Source: Chamaecrista fasciculata (taxonomy: Eukaryota; Streptophyta; Magnoliopsida; Fabales; Fabaceae). Taken from it: DNA of 64,000 nucleotides. Location: positions 62,001 to 126,000 of the forward strand of contig QANZ01017153.1 in assembly GCA_003254925.1 (NCBI GenBank), read 5' to 3'. This document shows, piece by piece, positions 11,569-23,532 of the stretch. Position 1 is the first letter of the stretch. Each line of letters begins with the position of its first letter. The notes below the pieces were generated by a model that was not told the DNA's origin, did not search any database, and was given only the letters and a program-made list of their open reading frames with translations. The position numbers were made by a program, and so were the translations under genes.

Positions 11569-12005
11569 ACATTGATTTAGCCTTAGCATATATTTTTAAA
11601 AAAAAAAATAATTCTGAATCCACCCCAACAAACGTGAAGTTATAATTACAGAAAAAGTATAAGTAGGATTTCAAATACATTATTATGTTCAATGAAAAAG
11701 AAAGAAAATTAATAAGATTGGACCACGCATAATGAAACTGTTGCTAACACATTGACCAAACACACTCAAATTCATGTGCTGTGATTTGAAGGACAAAATT
11801 ATTGGAATACAGCTCTATGTAGAATCGTTTTTTTCTTTTTCCTCTCGTGTAAATTATATTTATGTTTTGTAATCTTACACATTTTTTAACTTTTCTGTTT
11901 TTTTTTTATTAAAATAGAAAACCAGTACAAAGCTGAAGAAATAAAAACGATAACAAGCAGAGGACGAAATTAAATTGCAATCGATAAACCATGATAGGTC
12001 AAGAG
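11569..12005. other. Intergenic between two transposons, no gene
   Basis: AT-rich sequence between the CACTA right flank and the Copia left flank. No frame, RNA or repeat could be supported. Confidence 0.5.
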
Positions 12006-12010
12006 TCTCA

Positions 12011-12283
12011 TGTAAGATTATTTTAATGAACAATGTCTATTAAGAGGTCCAATTTGATGGTAGTTGGGCTTAAGAGGTATTAGACTTGGTAGGGTTTTAA
12101 AACCCTTTTCTCTTCCTTCATAAAATGCATGTGGCTATGACTTGAGATGTATGGATAAGACAAGTTAGGCTCTCAACCATTAGAGACCAAGAAAGGAAGA
12201 AGGGTAGAGAGAAAAAAATTCCCTTCAAGTTCATGAAAGCTATGGATTAAGATTAGTTTTTGGGTATTAAGTTCATATATGTG
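12011..12283 (+). repeat. 5' LTR of the Copia element
   Basis: Aligns with the 3' LTR but lacks about 22 bases after position 16 and a block near the end, so its right limit is approximate. No clear tRNA primer-binding site is seen after it. Confidence 0.75.
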
Positions 12284-13064
12284 CCTTAATGGTGGACCCA
12301 CATGTTCTTTTGACATGGTTTGTATATATATCAATTATATGTGTTGATAGATGGTTGGATGGTGCCACATTATGAGGAACAAATATGAATTGAGAGTTGT
12401 ATTAAAGTTTTGGTTTTACAATTCTAAGTATGGATTTGTTCTTAAAAAAGTTACTCTTATATGTACATGAAGGTTATATATGTACATGAAGGTTATCTAT
12501 ATGTATTGAAATTATGGAATAGTGTTTCAATCTTATATGTATAGTTATACAAATAAAATTGGAGATTTAATATCTCAAATAAAGTTTACATATGTTAAAT
12601 ATTTAAATGAAAGGAGAGCTTGTTAGTCACCAAAGTGGTCTAGCTTGAGAGGTATTTAGATATTTAATTATGTATATCAATTGTTCATGATAATGTGATG
12701 CAATTAAATTATATGAAAGGTTATATTGAACAATTGAGATCATTAATTATAATGCTAGGACATCACCCAAAGGTGGATCATTGCTTATGATTAGTGAAAT
12801 TTGAAGGGATTTATTAATATGTTTGGTAAATGTGTTTGTATATCCAAAGATAACATACATGTTAACTATAGTATTTTTGATAATCCATTAAAGTTTGATC
12901 TTATTTGCATCAATATTGGTTAAGGCTATGTATTTAGGGATTACCCAAAGGTGAACTTAATTACATAATTAAAGTTTATGATTTATCTGAATCCATTTAT
13001 GTTTTCTCAAAGCATTAAAGTGTGAGTTTGTATAATGTTTGTAATTTTCATTAATTTGTTCGGT

Positions 13065-13680
13065 ATGGGCAATGTATTGGTCAAGTTGGATGGATTGAAC
13101 TATGAAGATTGGTTTGAAAAGATCTAGTTTCAACTAGGTGTTATGAATTTAGACCTTGCATTAGTATGTGATAAAAAAAACCTCCAACTATTAATGAGAC
13201 CAGTACTGAAGCTGACAAGTCTCTTTATGAGGTTTGGAAGCGGTTTAATAGGTTGAGGTTGAACTTGATGAAAATGATGATGACAGAAAATGTCAATTCA
13301 TCAATGCCTAAGACGAACAATGTGAATGAGTTCATGTTGAAAATTAAAGAACACTCCCATTTGGACATAACTGATAAGTTCATTGTTTATAACTTGATGA
13401 ATGAGTCAACGACCACGAAATTTTGTTAGTTATAGCCCATTCATGATTATGTGACATGTATGGTAAACTTGGCAGCAAAGCTGAAATTAAAGGGTATGGA
13501 AGTAAGTGATTCCTTCTTAGTACAGTTTATTATTAACTCACTCCCTCTTGAATTTGATAAATTCCAAGTAAATTATAACACCTTTAAAGAAAAATGGAAC
13601 TTTTAAGAAATTAAGGCTATATTGATTCAAGAGGAAGGGAGATTAAAGAAATTTGAAGGAGCATTATGCTAATCTCACAT
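13065..13680 (+). pseudogene. Copia gag remnant
   Basis: Begins with ATG and reads MGNVLVKLDGLNYEDWFEKI before a stop, the LNYxxW start typical of Copia gag (UBN2/DUF4219). Later pieces appear in shifted frames. No zinc knuckle was found. Confidence 0.7.
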
Positions 13681-13713
13681 TCCATAAAGAAGCTAATAGT
13701 AGCAAGTTAAGAT

Positions 13714-14640
13714 ATGAAAGGAATGACAAGAAGAGGGATAAAGCAACAATGTAAGTTTAATGCTAAGATTGGAAACAATGCTTTTTCGTTGTATAAATGT
13801 AATGCCTTTTATGGTTTAGGTATTTTAATTGACATCTTGTATTGTTTTAATCTTGATGTTTATTTTGTTGAATCCTTGTTTCATGTTGAACGAAGTATAG
13901 TTAACAAATGTAGTACACATAATGAATGTTCTGCTTTCTTATGGGATCAAAGGTTAGGTCATAAATCCAAATAAAGAATTTTGAGGTTAGTGAAAAGTGA
14001 AATCTTAGCTCAATTGGATTTTGTTGACTAAGACTTGTGTATAGATTGTATTAAAGGTAAGTAAACTAGACATACATCACAGAATTCAGCCACAAGAAGC
14101 AATGAACTTCTTGAATTGATACACACTAATATTTGTGGTCCTTTTTTTTTTTTTTTTTTGTTCCATCTTGAAATGGTGAAAAGCATTTGATTACCTTTAT
14201 TGATGATTACTCACGGTATTATTATTTATATTTACTGTATGAAAAGTCTCAATTTATGGATGTCCTAGATGTGTTCATAAATGAGGTAGAAAGACAGTTA
14301 AAAAAAAATTGAAAGTTGTTAGATCTTATAGAGGTGGTGAATATTATGGAAAATTCAATAAAAGTGGACAATATCCAGGTTCATTTGCAAAGTTTCTTCA
14401 AAGTCGTGGCAGATGTGCTTTATACACAATTCTTGGTACACCTCAACAAAATGGTGTAGTTGAAAGGCGGAATCGTACTCTTATGAAAATGGTTAGAAGT
14501 ATGTTAAATCACAGTACTGTACCTTTATCTTTATGGATATATGCATTAAAGACTGTTGTATACCTAAGGTTCCTAGTAAGACAGTTCCTAAGACTCCTTA
14601 TGAACTGTGGACAGGAATGAATCTTAGCTTAAGGCATCTT
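13714..14640 (+). pseudogene. Copia pre-integrase and integrase remnant
   Basis: Contains LWDQRLGHKSK (GAG-pre-integrase), then a shifted frame with ITFIDDYSRYYYLYLL, and then GTPQQNGVVERRNRTLMKMV, the classic integrase-core signature. A T-run at 14142-14159, stops and frameshifts break the frame. Confidence 0.85.
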
Positions 14641-14805
14641 CATGTTTAGGGTTGTCCAACCATTAGTGGGTATTTCATTAGCTATCCTGAAGAGTCAAAA
14701 GGGTATAGGTTTTATTGTCCTAACCATGGTACAAGAATAGTTGAGTCTGACAATGCTTGATTCATTGAAAATGGACAATCTAGTTGGAGTAGTGATTCAT
14801 GTAAG

Positions 14806-16082
14806 GTGGATATTAAAGAATTTCAAAGGGAAACATCTGATGTTTCTCCTCTTGTTGTTCCTCATGTTGTATCACAGTTTAACTTGTCAAAACAACAAAA
14901 TAATATTCTAAATCCACTAGATGATCATATTAATGATGAATTAACTATAAATGAACAAGTCACAAATGAACAAGTGGTAAATGTGCAAGAGATACCACAA
15001 GAAATAGCAGTACGGAGGTCTACAAGGGAAAAAAGACCAGCTATTTCAAGTGATTATATTGTTTACTCACTTGAGCATGAATGTGACTTAAGTATTGATT
15101 TAGATCCAGTCTCATTTAAAGAAGCCATGGAATGTAGAAATTCTGAAAAAGTGGTTCAATGCTATGAAAGAAGAGTTGAAATTAATGAATGACAACAAAG
15201 TCAAGGATCTAATTGTGTTGCCCGAAGTTTCAAAACTAGTAGTTTGTAAATGTGTCTTTAAGACCAAACGAGACTCTAAAGGCAACATAGAAAGGTATAA
15301 GATCAGACTTGTTGCCAAAGGTTTTACTCAAAAAGATGGTATTGACCGTAAAGAAATCCTCTCTTTAGTTTCTTCAAAGAAGAATTCTTTAAGAATTTTT
15401 ATGGCTTTGGTGGCTCATTATGATTTAGAGCTTCATCAAATAGATGTAAAGACCCTCTTTTTTAATGGTGACTTAGAAGAGGAAGTTTATATGGACCAAC
15501 CAGAAGATTTTGTGACCACAAGTAATGAAAAGTTAGTGTGTAAATTAAATAAGTCAATATATGGACTAAAACAAGCTTTCTGACAGTGGCATCTAAAGTT
15601 AATAATACCATTGTGTCATATGGTTTTGTAGAAAACACGATCGGTGTATATACATGAAGGTCAGTGGGAGCAAGTTTATTATATTGGTTCTATATGTTGA
15701 TAATATTTTTCTTGCTACTAATGATGTTGGCTTGTTACATAATGTAAAGAAATTTCTCTCTAATAATTTTGAAATGAAATATATGGCTGAGACATCATAT
15801 GTGATAGAAATAGAAATATTCCGTAATAGATCACAAGAAAAGTTTGGATTGTCTCAAAAAGGATGTATTAACAAAATATTAGAGAGATTTATGATGAAAA
15901 ATTACTCTGCAAGGATAGTTCCAATTCAGAAAGTGAACAATAAAAAATGTTCAAAGAGTGATTTGGAACGAAAGGTAATAGAGTCTATTCCATATGCATC
16001 TATAGTTGAGAGTTTAATGTATATTCAAACATGTACTCGGCCAATTTTCAGTTTTGCTGATGAAATGTTATGCCAATATTAA
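14806..16082 (+). pseudogene. Copia reverse transcriptase remnant
   Basis: Includes CVFKTKRDSKGNIERYKIRL and VAKGFTQKDGID (RT N-terminal part), DLELHQIDVKTLFFNGDLEE and SIYGLKQAF. After a break it continues with ILVLYVDNIFLATND. The active-site YVDD reads YVDN here, so a catalytic aspartate is lost as well as the frame. Confidence 0.88.
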
Positions 16083-16133
16083 ATTAATCCTAGAACAGAT
16101 CATTGGAAAGTTACAAAGAAAATTCTAAGGTAT

Positions 16134-16555
16134 TTGCAAGGCATTAAGGATTATTTACTCACATATAGGAAGTCAAACCATCTTGAGGTGGTAGGCTATT
16201 CGGATTCAGATTATACTAGTTATGTAGATTCAAGAAAAATCTACATTTGTCATATGTTTTACTGGCTGGAAGAGCCATATAATGGAAAAGTGGAAAGTAT
16301 ATTGTCATTGTTATTCCCACTATATAAGTTGAATTTGTGGCATGCTTTGAGGTCATTGTTCATGAATTGTGGTTGCGGAACTTTGTCTTAGGTCTACGTA
16401 TTGTCGACAGTATAGCTAGACCGTTAAGACTTTATTGTGATAGTTCCACAACTGTTTTCTTCTCCAATAATGATAAGTATCTTAAGGGTGCAAAGCACAT
16501 GAATTTGAAATACTTATCTATTAAAAAGGAGGTGCAAAATCAAAAGTGTCAATAG
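16134..16555 (+). pseudogene. Copia RNase H remnant
   Basis: Begins QGIKDYLLTYRKSNHLEVVG with YSDSDY, the Copia RNase H motif. A frameshift separates it from LRLYCDSSTTVFFSNNDKY and KGAKHMNLKY, which mark the domain's C-terminal half. Confidence 0.85.
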
Positions 16556-17018
16556 AGCATATTGTACATATATGATGATAGCGGATCCGCTAACGAAAGG
16601 GTTACTGCCCAAAACATTTATTGGCCATGTTGAAAGAATGGGCATTATAGAAAAGTCCTTGTTAGTATGATATTCGAACATGTATATATATGCATTAAGT
16701 TATCTTGCTCGTATAGTTGTGACACTTATGAATTCAATTAAAGTTATATTTTGCATAATTGTTATTCACATTATGGTTGCATGCAGTAATGTTTTGTGAG
16801 ACAACAAGAAAAGTTCATAATTAAAGTGTTATCAAATTAAAGTTGTTATGAGTTGATTTGATTTGTGGTACATGGCTGGAATCAAGTCATTATGAACTTA
16901 TGACCGCCATGATTCGATCTTTTTCAATTCAGATTAAGGATGGCTTGTTAGATTCAATTTATAGTGCGCATTTAAAGTTGTTAAATCTTTAAGTCGTAAC
17001 ATGAGTCAAGTGGGAGAA

Positions 17019-17338
17019 TGTAAGATTATTTTAACTAAAGGTGACCCATGTGACTAATGAACTATATCTATTAAGAGGCTCAATTTGATGGTAGTTGGGC
17101 TTAAGAGGTATTAGACTTGGTAGGGTTTTAAAACCCTTCTCTCTTCCTTCATAAAATGCAAGTGTGTGGCTATGACTTGAGATGTTTGGATAAGACAAGC
17201 TAAGTTCTCAACCATTAGAGACCAAGAAAGGAAGAAGGGTAGAGGGAAGAAAATTCTCTTCAAATTCATGAAAGTTATGGATTAAGGTACACACTTTCTT
17301 CTACTCATTAAATCTTTGAGTATTAAAGTTTTCTTACA
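17019..17338 (+). repeat. 3' LTR of the Copia element
   Basis: A 320-bp LTR starts right after the polypurine tract with TGTAAGATT and ends ...TTCTTACA at the TCTCA duplication. It is the more complete of the two LTRs. Confidence 0.85.
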
Positions 17339-17343
17339 TCTCA

Positions 17344-18062
17344 TACCTAGTTATTGAGTTATGTTAAGGGAATCGTCAAGGGTTGTTTGGATAATTAGAG
17401 AGGAAAGATTGAAAGAAGAAGGAAGAAAAGATTAATCTATTTCTATTTTTTCATTTATTTATAAAGTAGTTTATCTTTCAAAATACTTTAATTTAAGATA
17501 TTTATAATTTATGAATGAAAGAATAAAATGAGAGATAAAAAGCTAATCTCTTATGCTTTTTCCCTCCAAGCATTAACTTTTTTAAATAAGAAAAAGAGAT
17601 ATTAAACTTAAGGAATTATTAATACATATAAATAAAATAAATCAGTTAGTTATAATTTACTTCGAGAGTTGATGAGAGTATGTATAACTATTTTAAAATA
17701 TTAAATTTATTTCAAAATAAGATTTGAAATCTTAAAATATTTAAACCGTTAAAAGGTAAAATTTTGGAAATTGCTACCTCTTTTATTATTTTCTTTAATA
17801 CAAATTAAATATGATTATCCCGTTCCAATTTCCAACAATTATGTTACTATATTTGTAAGCATAAAGTCCACTAAAAGCTTTTTAGTAAAAGAATCACATA
17901 AAAGAAAAGAAAATAAAGTAAAATGATATAATAAGTATAAAAGCCCACCCCTTGTTTTCGCATTTATTTTTTTGCTTTGATTCCAAGACTCCAACATAGC
18001 ACAACATATTTAATTGTTGCTAACCATATCATGATTAAAATGATACAATGATTTACTTCATC
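17344..18062. other. Intergenic AT-rich sequence, no gene
   Basis: Purine-rich and AT-rich DNA to the right of the Copia element; nothing could be supported. Confidence 0.5.
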
Positions 18063-18407
18063 CTAGGAAGCATGGACACTTCATTTTTAGGGCGTGTCGC
18101 CGTGTCAGACACGTGTCAGTGTCCGACACCCGTACGACACCGACACGACACATATTCACAAATTTTAGAATATAAATCAAATTTTTATAACTTCAATATG
18201 ACAGACAAAATAAAATAATAGTAGATATGACATATATTATCAATAAAAATTGTAATTTTAAATTTTTCATTAAAAATTATGAATATTTAATTATTTTTAT
18301 ATATAAATATATGCCGTGTCGTGTCATGTAATTTTGAAAGTTTGGCGTGTCGCTGTGTCCGTGTCCGTGTCGTGTCCCGTGTCCGTGTCAGTGTCCATGC
18401 TTCATAG
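18063..18407. mobile_element. 345-bp terminal-inverted-repeat element, copy 1
   Basis: The ends are CTAGGAAGCATGGACACT and the complement of CTATGAAGCATGGACACT. The interior has GTGTC-rich blocks on both sides of an AT-rich core. A second copy lies at 27397-27732. Unlike that copy, this one has no target duplication, and its right end touches the first base of UGT homology. Confidence 0.75.
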
Positions 18408-18998
18408 GTGATATATATATCTTTTGGCACAACAACGGCCTTCACAGACGAAGAAATCAAGGAGATTTCAAAGGGGTTGGAACAAAGCAAGCAAAAGTTC
18501 ATATGGGTATTAAGAGATGCTGATAAAGGTGATGTCTTTGATGCTGAGGTTAGAAGATACGAACTTCCAGATGGATTTGAAGAGAGAATTGAAGGAAGGG
18601 GATTAATAGTGAGAGAATGGGCACCCCAATTGGAAATTCTGAGTCATGATTCAACAGGAGGGTTTATGAGTCATTGTGGATGGAATTCTTGCATGGAGAG
18701 CATATCTATGGGAGTGCCTATGGCAGTATGGCCTATGCATTCGGACCAACCAAATAATAGTTTTATGATAACACAAGTTCTAAAAATGGGTTTGGTTGTG
18801 AGGGATTGGGATCGTAGAAATGAGATAGTGAATGCCTCAGAAGTTGAGAATGCTGTGAGAAGATTGATGGCATCAAAGGAAGGTGATGAAATGAGAAACA
18901 GGGCATTGAACCTAAAAGATGCTGTCCGAAGATCGATGGATGATGGAGGGGTCTCTCATTTGGAAATGGAGAATTTCATTGCTCATATCACCAGATAA
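18408..18998 (+). pseudogene. UGT (zeatin O-glucosyltransferase-like), 5'-truncated copy 1
   Basis: The frame corresponds to residues 280-475 of the intact UGT at 22105-23532 and is open to a normal stop. It starts VIYISFGTTTAFTDEEIKEI and includes the whole sugar-donor PSPG box (WAPQLEILSHDSTGGFMSHC to HSDQ). The acceptor-binding N-terminal half is missing; a repeat element ends exactly where homology begins. Without the N-terminal catalytic His it cannot be an active transferase. The uninterrupted frame suggests either recent truncation or continued constraint. Confidence 0.88.
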
Positions 18999-19439
18999 TT
19001 TGCCTATACGGCTATACCTAGATTATTATATATTTTGTAATATTTTTCATGTGGTTAAAAAGTTCATGAATAAAGTGTTAAAATAGTTGTTAAGAAAAAG
19101 AATATGCTTTAAGATTGAATAAAATCCTACTTTGATTTTTTTTTTATGGTGTTATCTATTTTTAGTTTTTGGAAAATTTAAATTCATCTTATCCATTAGT
19201 TTGTTGTTGTTAAATATTTTAAAATTTTAAAACTATTTATTACTACAAGTATTATATATGTAAAGTGTCACAAGTTTTTATTATATATGTAAAGCTTTAC
19301 AAGTCAATAAAATCCAAGTACTATACATACAAGTCTTCACAATACAAATACAATGTGGCAGCAGCACAGTTAGCTTTCCGTATTACTTCTAATATGCCTA
19401 TATATAGAATTAGAAACACATACAAGCATTAACACACAT

Positions 19440-19470
<31 letters not shown>

Positions 19471-20093
19471 GTTTGTCAGCTTTCTGCTCAATGGTGGTTT
19501 TGTTTCTGTTTTCAAGAATTATGAGACAATGGTAAGTTGATAACTACCATATGCACGTGGGTTCAACATAAAGAGGTCATTAGTAAAACAATTGTGTCTC
19601 TGCAATGCCTTTCAATTTATACCTTCATCAATCAATAAAAAAGCTCATTGATTTCACACTAATAATGCTTACAAAGCATGAAATTTCTGCGTTTTTTGGG
19701 TTTTAATGTGTCATATTGGGGATGAAAGGCACATATCGCCTACTACATCCATCCAAGTGGATTTTCTGGAGAAAAGTAAAGTTGTACAGAAATAAATATA
19801 TCTTCAGATATAAGGATTGTATTCTGTTAAGGGAGTTCCTACACATTAAAAGTAAGAATTCACCCTAAAAAAATAGCAGAAACTTAAGAAATTGTTATGA
19901 CAGTGATAATGGTTGAGCTTAAAATCTTGTGAGAAACAAAGACTGGAGGAAAATAAATAACTCATCACACTGACCAATCACCAATAAAGCACATGAAAAT
20001 TAAGGACTTGTTTGATTTTGTTCTTCCAGAACAGTTTTCTGTTTTAAAAAACAAAAAATACACAGTTTTTTGTTTTCAGAGCACTCTTGCTAA
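18999..20093. other. Intergenic, with CA/TA microsatellite
   Basis: Contains an (AC)n(AT)n run at about 19440-19470. The rest is AT-rich with no supported gene; 3' flank of the first UGT relic. Confidence 0.55.
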
Positions 20094-20909
20094 AACCAGA
20101 TTCCCTTCTCAACTCATTTCTTCTTTTGAGGCCTCCTCACATCTTCGCGTGAGCCTGTAGCTGCATTTCTTTGATCCCTTTCATCTAAAGTTACAAGGGT
20201 CATTGTGATCCATGACTCCCTTATGGCCTCTGTGGCACAAGATGCTACTGATATACCAAATGCAGAAAACTATACTTTCCAGTTTCCATAGTGTTTCAGC
20301 CTTTCTCATGTTCTTACACTTTTGGCAGAAACATGGAAAACCGTCAGTAGAAGGAAAAAGAACTCTCGTCCCAGAAGGTGTTCCTTCTCAAGAATCCTGC
20401 TTCAATACTGAGTTCAAAGACTTGATGACTGCCCAATTTGAATTGCACAAGTTCAATGATGGGAACCTTTACAACAGAACCAGTGAAATTGAAAGTATTT
20501 ATATGGATTCAATAGAAAGCACCACTGGTAGTACAAAGCACTGGGCTATTGGGCCATTCAACCCTTTAGTCATCCAGAAAAAAACAGTGACAGAAACAAG
20601 CACTTTAGCTTGGAGTGGCTTGACAAACAAGAGGCAAAGTCAGTGATTTATGTATCTTTTGGGACAACAACAACCTTCACTGAAGAGCAAATCAAAGAGA
20701 TTGCAATGGGGTTGGAACAAAGCCAGCAAAAGTTCATATGGGTAGTAAGAGATGCTGATAAAGGTGATGTCTTTGATGCTGAGGTTAGAAGATTCGTGCT
20801 TCCAGATGGGTTTGAAGAAATGAGAAAATGAGTGCCTCAGAAGTGGAGAATGCTGTGAGAAGATTAATGACATCAGAGGAAGGTCATGAAGTTAGAAACA
20901 GGGCAATAT
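20094..20909 (+). pseudogene. UGT (zeatin O-glucosyltransferase-like) relic, copy 2
   Basis: Collinear with the intact UGT from about residue 103 (KFPSHLIPSF region). Several frameshifts occur early, including one at the SHLREP site. A long open part reads VPSQESCFNTEFKDLMTAQF onward, and another [20 protein letters not shown]. An internal deletion near 20825 removes about 80 codons (FEE joined to NEMVSASEVEN), which deletes the whole PSPG box. Clearly non-functional. Confidence 0.9.
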
Positions 20910-22104
20910 GATAATTTATGAAAATTCCAAACTTTGCTGACGGCTAAGCTCCAATGAATGACATGCATCATACAGTCATGAAAGTGACGACAACTAAACA
21001 AAAAACAAACTCTGAAAACGAAACATTGGAGGCAGCTGAATAATTTACCCCAGTGACCTCACCTGCCGAATTAGGCATCTTATCTTTTTAACATGGTTGT
21101 AACTTGCAAGTTGGAAGTAGACGACCTAATAATAAGATAAATAATAGTAATAAAAAAATGATGAACTCATTTATATACATAAAAAATGATTTTATATCTT
21201 ATACATAAGACACGTAAGCTCCAGTGATAATCTCATACTTTTTTCTAAAAAAATACAATATTTCATTTCATTGACTTTTTCTTTTTCAAAATCTGGGCTA
21301 CTAGTTCTTTCGAACAATATATAAAGGACCCATTTCCGGGACGTGTACGGCATCATCACTGGGTTGCATTATTATCTTTTTTTTTTTTTTTGGGTACAAT
21401 GCATTATTATCTTTTAGATGAAGCTAGATCTGAAAATCCTTATGCATTAGAACTTAGAAGGACAGCAAAAAGAGGTGATATATATCCACCTTATGCATTA
21501 GAGACTAATTTTTTATAAATTTTTATTTTTTAGTCTTAAACTTATTTCCAATCTCAATTTGATTTTTTTTTTTGACAATTCTAACTAAACAAAAAAATTC
21601 TTGTTAAGAGTAATTCGTAATTCAAAACTTATAATATTTAAATTTAAAATGAAAGAGATATGATCAATTTCACTTGTTTGATTGTAAAACAAATAACTCA
21701 CTTTTTAAACTTAATTTGATCTTATTTGCTAATGGCTCCAATTATTAAAAAAAAACACTCATCAAAAGAAACATGTAACTCTATACTCATTATATTTGAA
21801 TTTGAAATGAAAAAATATGACCACATTCAAATAAATAATTTGATAACAAAATAAAACTAATAAAAATATTTAACATCAATATGAAACTTCTGGAATATTT
21901 AAGATCAAATTGAACTTAATAAAATATATAAATTTAGGACCAATTTTAGCATTAGACCTTACTTTTAGATGAAAGTTAGGTTGCATGATTATTAAAAAAA
22001 TTTAAATCCTTCTGCATTATAAGGACAGCAAACACAGGTGATAATTGATATCAATCCATTATCCACCCTATCCTTACTTTGTAGTTTGTGGCCAAAGGAC
22101 CTCA
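20910..22104. other. UGT upstream region with duplicated promoter-like block
   Basis: The phrase ATCCTT(A/C)TGCATTA … AAGGACAGCAAA(A/C)A … AGGTGATA occurs at about 21437-21485 and again at 22006-22045 just before the intact UGT. The 460-odd bases between have weakly inverted ends (GCATTAGA.. / ..TCTAATGC), so a foldback insertion may have split and duplicated the region. No other gene seen. Confidence 0.5.
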
Positions 22105-23532
22105 ATGGCCTCTAGTTTCCAAAGTTCACCAACATCATTCAAAGACCAAAACCATGATGATGATATAAATCAAGTGGTAGTGGTTGTAGTACCTTTTCCA
22201 GCACAAGGCCATCTTAATCAGCTTCTGCACCTATCTCGCCTCATCTTATCACACAACATTTCTGTTCATTATGTTGGCACACCCCTCAACAATCGACAAG
22301 CCAGAGTTAGAGTTCAAGGTTGGGACCCAAATTCCATTTCAAGCCTTCATTTTCATGACTTCAATGTTCCTCCTTTTGTCACTCCTCTTCCTAGCCCCAA
22401 TGTTGAATCCAAATTCCCTTCTCATCTCATTCCTTCTTTTAAGGCCTCCTCACATCTTCGTGAGCCTCTAGCTTCACTTTTGAAATCCCTTTCAACTGAA
22501 GCTAAAAGAGTCATTGTGATCTATGACTCTATAATGACTTCTGTGTTACAAGATGCTACTGATATACCAAATGCTGAATTTTACACTTTTCATAGTGTCT
22601 CTGGCTTTTCCATGTTTGTTTTCTTTTGGGAGGAAAATGGAAAGCCTTTGACAGAAAGCAGTCTCGTACCAGAAGGTGTTCCTCCTCTTATTGAAGGCTG
22701 CTTCCCAACCGAGTTTTTAGATTCCATTTTTGCGGAGTATGATATGCACAAAATCAGTCATGGGAATCTCTACAACACAACTAGGGCAGTTGAAGGACCT
22801 TATATAGAGTCAATAGAACACATCAAAAGTAGCATCAAGCATTGGGCTATTGGGCCCTTCAACCCTTTATCCATTGAGAAAAAGAGTGATAAAGTTAGGC
22901 ACTTTAGCTTGGAGTGGCTTGACAAACAAGAGTCAAAATCAGTAATATATGTATCATTTGGTACAACAACAGCATTCACAGAAGAAGAAATCAAAGAGAT
23001 TGCAAAGGGGTTGGAAGAAAGCAAGCAAAAGTTCATATGGGTTGTAAGAGATGCTGATAAAGGTGATGTCTTTGATGGTGAGGTTAGAAGATACGAGCTT
23101 CCAGATGGGTTTGAAGAGAGAATTGAAGGAAGGGGATTAATAGTGAGAGAGTGGGCACCACAATTGGAAATTCTGAGTCATGCTTCAACAGGAGGGTTTA
23201 TGAGTCATTGTGGATGGAATTCTTGCATGGAAAGCTTATCTATGGGAGTGCCTATGGCAACATGGCCTATGCATTCGGATCAGCCTAGGAATAGTGTTAT
23301 GATAACACAAGTTCTCAAGGTGGGTTTGGTTGTGAAGGAATGGAATCGAAGGAATGAGATGGTGTGTGCCTCAGAAGTGGAAATTGCTGTGAGAAGATTG
23401 ATGGAAACAGAGGAAGGAAGTGAAATGAGAAACAGGGCAAAAAAACTGAAAGATGCTGTCAGAAGATCCATGGAGGAAGGAGGTGTTTCTCGTTTGGAAA
23501 TGGAGAATTTTATTGCTCATATCACTCGTTAG
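22105..23532 (+). CDS. UDP-glycosyltransferase, zeatin O-glucosyltransferase-like (UGT93-type)
   Basis: A 475-residue family-1 glycosyltransferase, intronless. Related enzymes move glucose or xylose from UDP-sugar to the hydroxyl of zeatin-type cytokinins, giving a storage form in the cytosol. VVVPFPAQGHLNQLL at residues 28-41 carries the catalytic His (H36); D141 in VIYDSIMTS is in the expected place for its Asp partner. The PSPG box is complete at residues 350-393 (WAPQL…HCGWNSCMES…HSDQ) and ends in Gln, as in glucosyltransferases. I chose the ATG at 22105 rather than the in-frame one at 22045 because MASS… fits the family's start. The nearest relatives are three broken copies on the same strand. 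The acceptor is not proven; cis-zeatin or another small alcohol or phenol remains possible. Confidence 0.9.
   Translation: MASSFQSSPTSFKDQNHDDDINQVVVVVVPFPAQGHLNQLLHLSRLILSHNISVHYVGTPLNNRQARVRVQGWDPNSISSLHFHDFNVPPFVTPLPSPNVESKFPSHLIPSFKASSHLREPLASLLKSLSTEAKRVIVIYDSIMTSVLQDATDIPNAEFYTFHSVSGFSMFVFFWEENGKPLTESSLVPEGVPPLIEGCFPTEFLDSIFAEYDMHKISHGNLYNTTRAVEGPYIESIEHIKSSIKHWAIGPFNPLSIEKKSDKVRHFSLEWLDKQESKSVIYVSFGTTTAFTEEEIKEIAKGLEESKQKFIWVVRDADKGDVFDGEVRRYELPDGFEERIEGRGLIVREWAPQLEILSHASTGGFMSHCGWNSCMESLSMGVPMATWPMHSDQPRNSVMITQVLKVGLVVKEWNRRNEMVCASEVEIAVRRLMETEEGSEMRNRAKKLKDAVRRSMEEGGVSRLEMENFIAHITR

Larger units (their letters stand above)
12011..17338 (+). mobile_element. Ty1/Copia LTR retrotransposon, decayed
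   Basis: Two related LTRs start with TGTAAGATTATTTTAA and the element ends in ACA. It is flanked by the 5-bp target duplication TCTCA (12006-12010 and 17339-17343). A polypurine tract (AAGTGGGAGAA) immediately precedes the 3' LTR. Between them lie remnants of gag, integrase, reverse transcriptase and RNase H in Copia order (integrase before RT). Every domain has stops or frameshifts and the 5' LTR has lost about 20 bases near its start and more at its end, so the element is dead. Confidence 0.92.

Noticed and set aside
22045..22104. Longer N-terminus of the UGT (20 extra residues)
   Set aside because: The in-frame ATG at 22045 adds residues not usual for the family and overlaps a promoter block duplicated upstream; 22105 fits better.
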